DNA from: Penium margaritaceum
Taxonomy: Eukaryota > Streptophyta > Zygnematophyceae > Desmidiales > Peniaceae
Direction of reading: 5' to 3'
DNA length: 25,796 nt
Assembly: GCA_023375785.1 (NCBI GenBank)
Contig: SZWC01008616.1
Span: 82,313 to 108,108 of the forward strand
Below, piece after piece: positions 17,331 to 25,796 of this stretch (the stretch's first letter is position 1; each line of letters begins with the position of its first letter). The notes below the pieces were generated by a model. That model saw nothing but the letters and a program-made list of their open reading frames with translations, was not told where the DNA came from and made no database searches. Made by a program: the position numbers and the translations under genes.

Positions 17331-20300
17331 GATGGTGAGTTCGTGTTCCAGAGATGGATGAACAAACATCATTTCATACCAATCCTATATCAAAATACAA
17401 CACTACTATCGACATAAGCGTAGGCTATCAAATGGCCATTTTTGTGTTAAAATATACTTCATGAATGTTCTAAAGAGATTATACTCAACAAAATCAGCTC
17501 AATATTCTTGACACAATACATTGGCCAGTAGAGTGTGACAAAACATTAGATTCATGTGAATAATTCAGGATGCCATTATCTTCTTCACAAAAGAATGACT
17601 GTTTCAAAACATTAACATATAAAAAATGATGTGGGTATTCCCAAATTCAATATTTGGGAATGTAATAAATGGAAAGTTTCATAGTAGCTTCACATTGGGC
17701 ATTTCAAAATACTTTTGAGTATGAAGTAATGAAATTGGAAAGTTCATGAGATATTTGAAGGGTAAATGTTTCTGGATGAGGATTTATAGCCACATTCTTT
17801 TACAAGTACATTCAATGAAGATCTTAAGACAACAATTGCTTAATCCTTCTGAACTTTTGTCATTTATTTCTACATGAGGGGAATAAGGGAAACTGTGATG
17901 AGATTCTCTAAAGTCAATTTGAAGTTTATCTCTAAACCATGTCTCAATAAATCTTTATGAAGCTTTTCTTTTCACTCTTGCATTCTAACCCCTCAAATAT
18001 GAAAACAAATCAAGAGAAATCCCACAACATGCATTGAAAGATGAGAGAAACAAAATGGCCAAACGTCTTACAAAGAACTAGAAACAAAAGGCCAAATAAA
18101 CGTAGTCATAAGAGTAAATTTATTTTGTGAATAATGTTTCTTGGAATAAAATTATGTGCATTAAATAATGAAATTGCACACTACCATGTGGTACATATGT
18201 GATAAAATCTTGTGTGGGTAGTTTTTCTGTGCGAATGGAGTTCTCATCTCATCTAGAAATTCTCATCAAAATGATCGATTTTAGAGCTTAAGCTCTTCAC
18301 AAATAATGTAAAATACAAAGAAACGATTTTTTAACTATTACTACGTTGGAACAATGAGTAAAGGTACTAAATAAATCAATTCAACAAAAATGACAAAAAT
18401 CTTCATCATATAATATATGATTTTCAATAGGTATTAGTTTCAAACATTTTTGCCTGTGAACAATTTTCTTGGAATGAAGATAAGCCTAGACATATCTACC
18501 ACAATACCATAGAAAAACATTCATTAAAAGAAATCATGTCATTCAGAGTATGAAAAAGAAAAAGAAAAATATAATCCCATAGGGTGCTTGATGTTTCACT
18601 CCAAACTAAAGTGTCAAAGTGCCAAACTTCCACTGGCTAAAACCACTCCCATCTTCGTACCCCTTACACCGTAATCATACCTTTGATTAAGCTTCTGCAT
18701 CATCTCTAACCTTGAACGATATAGATGGGGTAATGAATAAGGTTTTTCATAGACGTGCAAGTATTAGTTGTGTAGAAGCCAAAATGTTCGCTTCAATCAT
18801 TTGTTCAAATGAGTTTTCCCAAGTGTGTTCTTTGCAAGCATCAATAACCATAATTTTACACATGGAAATAATGGAATCATTTATGTTAATTCATGTTTTT
18901 TAAGAGAAAATTATTTTGCGTTGTGTAAGTTGTCTTTTGAATGTCTTGATAACAAAATGTTAAAAAAATCATAGTTTAATGGCTTGGAATGAGATTAGTT
19001 TGAATGATAATTCTTTGTTTTGAAAAAATCTTGTGTTATGTTTAACTAGTGTGCAATTATTTCTTACGCATTTTCATCAATCAAGATGAATATTACAAAG
19101 CAAAATTCATTATCTTAAACTTCATTGATAAATTTTAAAATTCATGTTGGATTCAAAAGAAATTCATTATGAACAAATATATATCATAACCGTGTTTCAA
19201 GGAGACTTCCCATAACCGTATTGATGTCATCACTACACCACAAATGAATTAAATAAGAAAGTACACACTTTTATTTGTATCCATGCATTGAATCATGTCA
19301 CATGCATGGTTATGGCATGAATCGTTTTTGCCTGCTTCAAGTTGGTAAGAGATTCACTCTTAAACCATGCCATCTATTGCAAAGGAAACAATGAAATCCA
19401 AGTAACTATAGAAGAAGAAACATAAACTCATCACATGTGTTTTTTGTAGAGTCTTTTCCATTTTTGTATCATGTCATCATTTGCAATATTGTTTTAATCC
19501 AAAGTAAAACTCCCATAAAACTACATGGTGATGTTCTGTTGAAAGAAGCTTCCAAGGGCATTGTGATAGTCTATATGTTGAAGTGAGGCTTGTGGCCAAA
19601 ATTCTATTCTTCGATGGGAGATAAAGAGCGGCAACGACATAAACAACCTTCTTCATACCCTTTCTATTGAGACGATAACCATCGATATACGAAAATGATG
19701 CAAATCCAAACATTAAACTATCCTATAATTCTAGAAAGGATTCATGCATAGAAAATCTTAAAAACAATTGTTGTGAATTGGCATACTACTATATGGTACA
19801 CATGTAGAAATGATTTGTGAAAACGTCCCAGATAATAACATGTAGATGGATTTCACTTTAAACACTCAAAAATCACAAACTGGAAGCCCAATGATGTTCG
19901 TTAAAAGGAAAGAGGTGTACATATTAGGATGGTTTTACACAATGGTTACCATGGGGGCCAAATACTCGCAATTTGTTGTTCAACCCCAATCATTTTTTTT
20001 AAAAATTATGGGACAACATAATGAAAAAAAAGTAAAACCTTTTTAACAAAAAAGATAAAGGCCTGCAAATCTCACCACGACAATTCCACAATGATGATAA
20101 AACTTTTAGACCTTCTTTATCATGCGTAAGTAGCAAAAGCTAAAACATATATAGCATCAAAACTACAACGTACATAGTTAAATGTTTCATTTTTTAAACA
20201 TTGATTTATGAGTTTCAAAAACTTGTAGATTCTTGTAAATCAACCCTTCAGTTATTAGGAAGCAACAAGCCCTTGAACCATGTATCAAAAACATCTGTTA

Positions 20301-20867
20301 CACTCATCTCATCTCTTCGTATGATGAGGATTTTCATTACTCACTGTGTGTTGGACTAAACACTTAAAAACAAACAAAACTGAAGTTATAAACTTTTGGT
20401 ATTCCTTTTTCTTAAGCTAGATTCCATTCATTTTGAGGATGAATAATGAAATGTATAGCCTGTAATGCAAGAATAATTTTTTTCTGTACTCAAATAGTTT
20501 TATGTTATACATATGAATTAGAGCATCAAGGAAGCCATAGAGAAATTCATAACGTTTTGGGTTTACTACTGATGTAATTACTTAGCAAAGCAAACATCAA
20601 CTTTATAAGTTCTTTTCTATCAAATTAGAATACATGAAATACCTCAACACCTTACTAAAATGAATCATATTCTCAAATAAGAGATTTTTTTTATGTTCAA
20701 GGTTACCATTGTTGTGCGTATGTTTTTGGTAAAGATGGCAAAGTTTGTATCGCAATTGGACGAGTTTGTAATGAGGTGGGGAAATATTTCCTTCAAAATA
20801 ACAAGGTTCGTGGACAGCAATTTACTCTACTTGTACAATCACATTAAACATTCACATGCATGTCCAA
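17331..20867. other. AT-rich intergenic or intronic DNA
   Basis: About 3.5 kb with frequent stops in all frames, no frame longer than about 80 codons and no recognisable domain. The one internal similarity I noticed is a diverged 31-bp word at 18170-18200 and 19775-19805 (shared core ACTAC, ATGG/TGG, TACA). The DNA could be a long intron or intergenic spacer; nothing decides between them. Confidence 0.5.
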
Positions 20868-20955
20868 GGAGGGGAACGAACCCATGATTCACAAGATAAT
20901 GTGTGCTGCATGCAAAACAAGGTTGTGCATGCTTGTTGATTGAGTTGTATGCAAC
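20868..20955 (-). other. tRNA-like relic, possible SINE head
   Basis: On the minus strand, CAACTCAATCAACAAG (20947-20932) resembles an internal A-box, TTTTGCATGCAG resembles an Ala-type anticodon arm with anticodon TGC, and GGGTTCGTTCCC (20883-20872) is a good B-box. The stretch between anticodon arm and B-box is about 20 nt, too long for a normal tRNA, and stems are poor. That combination suits a tRNA pseudogene or tRNA-derived SINE rather than a working tRNA gene. Confidence 0.35.
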
Positions 20956-21962
20956 TTAAAAGTGTGACTGCAAAGTGTTGTGTACAGGGCCACATACAAT
21001 CAGAGTGGGGCTATTCTTGACTCAGCAGAAGGGACCGCCCTACATATGCAACTACATTAGCATGACTCAACAATTACATGCAAGACCTAAATTTGGGAGT
21101 TCTTTTTGTTGCTACCTACATGCACGACATAGTTGTACATCATTACTGGTATGCTTAACATAACATTACATCATTACACGCATCCACAAGTCATTACTCA
21201 TATGAATGGCTTTTGGTGCGGATCGGTCCACATTAGCACTCATACGCACGACACAGTAGCAATAACTCTTACAAGGGCTACTACTTTTACGAATTTTCCA
21301 AGGCTATGACTCTTTGCACTTGTAGCCTAAAGCTCTTTTTTGCCAAGACAACTATCAACTTGCTAGCAACCTAATACAAAATTTGGCCAACATGCCATCA
21401 CCCAAGCTTTTTTGCCTCTAGTCAACCACAACAGGATCCACTTGTTCCACACATCACCAGAGGCCACGATCAGATAGACACTCTTCTCAAGACTCTAGTA
21501 AGCATAAGAGCAATCTACCCACTTGGGTGAGAGGATACTCATGACTACTTGAAGGCCTTACTACCTCTGTGTAGTGGCTAGAATATGTCCATGACTCATG
21601 ATACTTTGTTGTAGCTGTCTTTGTAGACGTTTTCTACCTGTGGGCCATGAGGTGTGTCTTGACCTTAGAGTCAAGATTTACTCTTTAGTTGAGTTTTGTT
21701 TGCTACAGTGTCTCTTATAGCATAGTTACGATCAATTACAGTCATTTAACCCTCGCATTATCGTAGTCCAAGCCTTTCAATATATGTATAGTTGCTCTCC
21801 AAGAACGACGTTCCTAGCAACAAGAAGCCTAGCCCATGTTACATCGCAGAATGACACCTAGTTCCTCACCACAACATGAAGTGATGTGGGGAACATAGGT
21901 CCATGTAATGGGTGATGTGTTTATGGGATCACCTTTAAAACGTTGTGAATTTAACCTATACA
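20956..21962. other. AT-rich non-coding interval
   Basis: There is no frame above about 62 codons and no recognisable domain. Words of the type CATTACATCATTACACG (about 21164-21200) and GCACGACA (21123 and 21247) recur but do not form a regular array. Confidence 0.4.
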
Positions 21963-22290
21963 TTGCGTTGCTCATGAGAATGCACCGCAACCCTCTCACT
22001 ATGTGTACTTATGGAGGGAACACAAGTGCCTCATCACATGTGAGACATGTAAGTCATCATCAACACATCCATTCTCATCTGCACTTACTTCATTAGTATA
22101 GTGCACCAAAACCTTCTTAAAATGTGCATACATGTATTAAAGACAGGTTGGTTTATACAGGCGAATGGTCATCATTAGAAGTATAGAAATTCACCTTAGT
22201 ACTCATTCCGTTAGGAAGGTGCATAAAAACATGTACAAGAATTTGTACTCGTGAAGGGAAAAAAAGGGCTTATCGTAAGTGAGGAATATG
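21963..22290 (+). repeat. Possible degenerate repeat of about 120 bp
   Basis: Three loosely similar segments begin near 21963, 22091 and 22207. Each has GTGCA or TGCACC followed by AAAAC or CAACC, then a TGT-rich stretch, and two contain a GAGGGAA or GAAGGGAA word. Similarity is low and I cannot exclude chance. Confidence 0.25.
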
Positions 22291-22992
22291 GATGTCCATT
22301 TCTAATACTAAAGCAACGAACATAGATGGTCACAGATCATATTTTACAACCTAAACACACATGGCGATTAAAGCGTGTAATTTCATTTCTTTCTCCATAT
22401 GTTTAGCGTTTTCATGTTTGACCCCTCCTTTACGAAGGAGCTTCCTTAGAGGAGTATTATGTTTCTAATTCTTCCTTATCATTTCTTCCATATGGAGGGG
22501 AAATTATATTTTTTTCAGGAGGTATATGTGACTACCTATAGTTTTGGGCCCAACCATTTTTGCATGAAAACATGCTCTAATCACAGATCCCCCTTTCTAG
22601 CACCTTGGAAAGCCTCTTGTGTTTTCTCTTACCCCCTCAAGAAAAGGGTTACTGGTTGTTTCAAGGAAAATGTGATGTTACAATGTCAAAAACTATTTTT
22701 TTTTCGATTTTTGTGTTTGATTTGAAGAGGTGTTTTTGGATAGGTCATAATAACCTTTTTACCCAATCCGCGAGGGGCTTTGTGACGCCTTGCCTAGCGA
22801 TCAAATGATATTGACGCCATACTCAGTAACTTAAAAAATATGACTGCCCATTCCACTCTCTTCACTATGCTCAATTAGCATCATGCGACTCTGATCAAGC
22901 TAAGTGAGGTGGGGCATGTCCACCCCCTTGCAACTCTCGCTTCCTCATGAGAATTGCGATCGAGGGATGACCTGTTTGTTCCATTTTTTCAA
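22291..22992. other. AT-rich non-coding interval with a small hairpin
   Basis: No recognisable gene. The longest frame (22459-22725, 88 codons) is Phe-rich and featureless. CTCCTT-TACG-AAGGAG at 22425-22440 is a short perfect hairpin of unknown significance. Confidence 0.4.
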
Positions 22993-23075
22993 CACGCAAA
23001 CACCCTAGTTTGATTTAGGGATTTCTATGCTTTACATGAAAAAAAACCCTCCATCAAACAAAGGGGTTTTGCGTG
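22993..23075. repeat. Imperfect inverted repeat, about 29-bp stem
   Basis: CACGCAAACACCCTAGTTTG (from 22993) pairs with CAAACAAAGGGGTTTTGCGTG (ending 23075), and pairing continues inward through TTTAGGG against CCCTCC. The stem has a few mismatches and one gap; the loop is about 26 nt. It could be a small fold-back element or a transcribed hairpin; no target-site duplication was identified. Confidence 0.55.
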
Positions 23076-23800
23076 CAAAACAAAAGGTCATTTCTTGATC
23101 TCGATTGAGCAAAAACGTCAGTTTTCAAAGTCTAGCAAACACTTGTCCTTTGTTATCCCTCACATGTAAACCCTTGTAGCATTAACATTTAAAATCCAAT
23201 GAAATCACACATTGAATTACATTAAGGGTTTAGGGTTTTTTGCATGGTCTCCTAATGGGACCTGCGGTAGCGGGGCCCAATAGGTTCCCTTTCAAGACAT
23301 GGGGATTATTGGACCTCCCTTGCAAACCAAACGCAAACCATCGCTCTCAAACATTTGCAAACCCCTCGAATGATGAGTTTGTGTATGTTCAAAGAAATGG
23401 ATGACGTCAGAATGTTTGCACTACATAGTATTCAGCATCAACATGTTTTGATTTCTCGTTGTTCGTGGGTAAGATGTGAATAATGTGTGGTCACCCATAG
23501 GGGAGCCATATTCTTCCGAACGGAAGGTAGAGTAGTTTTTTGCTTTTGAATACCTGAAAGCGCATACAAAACATCGAAATGTTTTGGTTAATCCATACAC
23601 TTATGGATTAACCAACTTACCCTCTTGGAGGAAATTTCTACCTTTACAACTTCTGGGTACATTGTCTTTGCAAAGCATTAGTACTGATGTTCTCTCTTTT
23701 TTTTTGATACGGCATTTTTGGAATAATTCCTTAGGTAATTTTTTTGTCCGACGCTCGGCCATTTGAGACCCAGTCTTCTTTTGCAAAGTACCTGATCCAT
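23076..23800. other. Non-coding interval with telomere-like word and hairpin
   Basis: No gene is recognisable. AAGGGTTTAGGGTTTT (23224-23239) carries two plant-telomere-like TTTAGGG units, too few for an interstitial telomere and similar to a telo-box. A perfect hairpin lies at 23585-23614. TGACGTCA (23402-23409), a bZIP-type palindrome, occurs once. Confidence 0.45.
23585..23614. other. Perfect 13-bp stem hairpin
   Basis: TGGTTAATCCATA (23585-23597) and TATGGATTAACCA (23602-23614) are exact reverse complements around a CACT loop. No U-rich terminator-like context or adjacent gene explains it. Confidence 0.75.
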
Positions 23801-23819
23801 GAATTTCAAAATTTAAACA

Positions 23820-25093
23820 TGTGCACGACGTCGCGCGCGCGTTTTCCTTGTTCGGCCGCGAACCTCACTTCTTTGTATCTTGGGAGCCCTCTCAGACCAT
23901 GGCCCTGAACCTATGCAAGAATGATTGATTGTCATTCTAGGGTTCATCGATTTCCCTCTCGATCTTTGATTTTTGGTTGATTCTACGTGTACGTGGGAAA
24001 CGGTTCAAATCAGCGGGACTGCGACTTGGAATCCATCGATTTCTCGCTATTCGACGGTCCGAGTTTCATGGACATCGACCCTGATTTTTCGGAAGAGCGT
24101 GGTTCGTCGCCCGGCGTATAGATCATGACGTCACGGCTTGTGCAAAGTGCTCGTTTTTTCCCTTGGAACGATGTATCAAGAAAACGCATTTCAACACGTC
24201 GATGTGTCAGAAGATTTGGTGAAAAATCGCTTGAAAAAAGTTTTATGATAACTGTCTACATGCCAGGCATTCGGACTGATTTTCGTTGTTTCCGCAATTA
24301 GGACGTCTCCCACACGTTGGGAATCATGCCACGTAGACCGGCATCAAGTTAACGTCCTAGGAAATCAGCGGGAGTCGTTTGATGCCTCCTTCGCTTTCGT
24401 CAAGTTTTTTGGCGGTTTCGATAACAGTTGCGAGCCCTCGCGGATTTTTCGTGTGCCCCCTCCCGCCTATCTACCATGAAATCAAAATCAAAATCAATGC
24501 ATCGGTTCAGGCCCCATGGCGTGGCACCGGCAGCAGCTCGCCGACTTGTTGCTCCAGCGGCCAGCTTTGCCGAGGATGTGAGAGACGGACGTGCGGAGCA
24601 AGGGGAAGATAAATGTTGGTCACAGTTATGCCAGGGTCGCAGCAGTGTTGGTTTTGCGGCAATGTTAGGGTTGCTGCAAAGCACTGACCCATGAATTCTT
24701 GTCTGCTCCAGCAGTGAAAGTTAGAGTTGATTGCCGACAGTGCTCGATAGCGTTGTAGCGGCGTCTTTCGTTTACAGGTTCGGGCATCAGTCGCATCATT
24801 TGCCGTATGTCTTCGCTCAGGCAAGTGAGCAAGCAGCAAGAAGGAAAGAAGCGATAGGAAGCCAGCAAGCAAGCGAGCGAGCGCAGCGAACAGTGAAGCA
24901 AGCAAGCTAGCAAGAAAGCAAGCGCGTGCGGCAGGAGGCCAGAGAAACCGCCCCCTCAATTCAGCCCCGAGATTCTCGACGAAGCAACGCGAGGGAGTTT
25001 CGTACCAGGGAGCTACGTACAAGCGCGAAGACTGGTGCGTGAGCACAGGCGTTCTCCCATTCCATTTTCCTTTTCAGCGTTTGAAACCCTGAA
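23820..25093 (+). promoter_or_regulatory. GC-rich promoter and 5'-UTR-like region, possible intron
   Basis: Composition shifts abruptly from AT-rich to CpG-rich at about 23827 (GACGTCGCGCGCGCG). TGACGTCA recurs at 24126-24133. An (AAGC/GAGC)n tract lies at about 24822-24925. TTTTCCTTTTCAG ending at 25077 is a strong 3' splice acceptor just upstream of the ATG at 25094; AA-GTGAGC at 24823-24830 could be its donor, giving a 253-nt 5'-UTR intron. Open frames in this region show no known domain. The promoter, exon and intron limits are inference. Confidence 0.45.
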
Positions 25094-25452
25094 ATGGCCG
25101 ACGAGCCGTACAGCAGCGGGCGGTCCCAGGGCCCTTCTGCCGCCCGAGCAGCGATGCACGGCACGCCGCCGGCCAACGGAAACGACAGCAGCGGCCACCT
25201 CGACCTCCCCGAGGGTTCGAACCGGTGGTCTGAGAGCCCTCCCAGCAAGCACCACCTCCCTCACCACCTCGGAAGACGAAGGAGCGGGGACTATGAGGAA
25301 GGCGATCGGGTGTACGACATGTCGATGCCCATGGAGGAGGGCGTGCACATGGGCATGGGCTCCCCCCTCATGCAGAGCGACCGCATGGACGGCAACGGAG
25401 GAGGGAAGGGAATAGGAGGAGGAGGGAAGGGGGCGGCGATCGGAGGGCGGGN

Positions 25453-25453
<1 letters not shown>
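25094..25453 (+). CDS. Candidate host gene N-terminus, disordered protein (partial)
   Basis: The ATG at 25094 has G at -3 and G at +4, follows a splice-acceptor-like CAG by 16 nt, and is the first Met after an in-frame TGA (25082-25084). The frame stays open for 119 codons to the N at 25452. It starts MADEPYSSGRSQGP and is rich in Ser, Pro and Gly, with a His-containing SKHHLPHHLG stretch, an acidic SGDYEEGDRVYD stretch, a Met-rich block (MSMPMEEGVHMGMG) and a Gly/Lys tail (GGGKGIGGGGKG). Third positions are strongly G/C. No folded domain is visible and I do not recognise the family. An acidic minus-strand frame (25651-25013) overlaps it but is Asp/Glu runs plus antisense of this sequence. 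The gene continues beyond the gap or window. Confidence 0.5.
25452..25452. other. Single undetermined base (N)
   Basis: The only N in the window directly precedes the (CGT)n tract. It may be an uncertain base or a placeholder for a collapsed repeat gap, so reading-frame continuity past it is not assured. Confidence 0.9.

Positions 25454-25507
<54 letters not shown>
25453..25507. repeat. (CGT)n microsatellite, about 18 units
   Basis: Perfect CGT repeats, 55 nt long, follow the N. In the candidate plus-strand gene they would give a Val run; on the minus strand an Asp run. Neither can be confirmed as coding. Confidence 0.95.
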
Positions 25508-25796
25508 CTCCTCCACCTCCCCCTCCTCCTCCTCGTCCTCCTCCACCTCCTCCTCCTCCTCCTCCTCTTCATCAACCACCGCCCTCATCCTTTTCCTCTT
25601 CCTCATTTCATCCGTTTCTTCTTCGCTTCCTGCCTTGCTCACCCCATCCACGCCTACCTCACTCCCTCACTCATTTTCCCTCTCTCTTTCCCTCCCTTTG
25701 TCCCTCCCTCCCTTCTTGCTTCCTCACTCCTTCCTTCCCGCCCTCCCTCCCTCTCTCCCTCCCTCCCTCTCTCTCTACCTCCCTCCCTCCCCCCCC
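25508..25796. repeat. Polypyrimidine tract, CTC and CCCT repeats
   Basis: The plus strand is almost purely C and T: CTC/CAC triplets to about 25566, then TTC/CCT-rich sequence, then CCCT/CTCT repeats to the window edge. Strand asymmetry is extreme. It could be intronic or part of a larger repeat; no gene feature is visible. Confidence 0.85.

Noticed and set aside
23224..23239. Interstitial telomere (TTTAGGG)n
   Set aside because: Only two units are present. That is within chance or a promoter telo-box and not a telomere tract.
23281..23345. Possible Tourist-like MITE end (GCAAACCAAACGCAAACC)
   Set aside because: I found no matching inverted end or target-site duplication nearby.
25013..25651. 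Acidic 212-codon minus-strand frame with Glu and Asp runs
   Set aside because: Its acidic part is simple CTC/CGT repeat. The rest is antisense to the better-supported plus-strand frame, and it crosses the N.

Overview
The window looks like nuclear DNA from a plant-lineage eukaryote. It carries a Ty3/gypsy chromovirus with a C-terminal chromodomain, a Ty1/copia element whose primer-binding site matches plant initiator tRNA-Met, long AT-rich non-coding stretches, and possible spliced-gene signals at the right end. There are no bacterial operons, rRNA genes or CRISPR arrays. The species cannot be named from the sequence.

Layout. 1-64: short ACTCGCGAGT palindromes. 65-3540: a satellite built on a 5-bp GTNGT/GTNAT unit, starting as GTGGT, passing through GTCAT/GTCGT, then GTTGT. 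It contains a 25-bp array (996-1170) and a near-perfect 75-bp higher-order array of about 16 copies (1381-2610). Every long open frame in this part is a by-product of the repeat. 3541-4399: unique AT-rich DNA with a small tandem duplication. 4400-8065: a decayed gypsy chromovirus on the minus strand, with LTRs at 4400-4849 and 7622-8065. Remnants of gag, protease, N-terminal RT, integrase and chromodomain are readable, but most of RT, RNase H, the PBS and the gag N-terminus are missing. 8066-8899: no recognisable gene. 8900-9296 and 15786-16203: two arms of a long inverted-repeat (fold-back) element containing a 29-bp minisatellite. Between the arms, 9334-15672 is a full-length but dead copia element on the plus strand (LTR, PBS, CAG-rich leader, gag, integrase, RT, RNase H, PPT, LTR). 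16204-17330: mixed-composition DNA without a convincing gene. 17331-23800: AT-rich, essentially gene-free, with a tRNA-like relic and several hairpins. 23800-25093: GC-rich, promoter or 5'-UTR-like. 25094 onward: the likely start of one host protein-coding gene, running into an N, a (CGT)n tract and a polypyrimidine tract.

Functionally, the left two thirds is a graveyard of repeats and retrotransposons. The premature stops in both elements are mostly one C-to-T change (on either strand) from the expected codon, as in heavily methylated, silenced DNA. The only candidate host gene is at the far right. I found no evidence for a new multi-gene system. The most unusual structures are the hierarchical 5/25/75-bp satellite and the copia element nested in a fold-back element with a duplicated flank.
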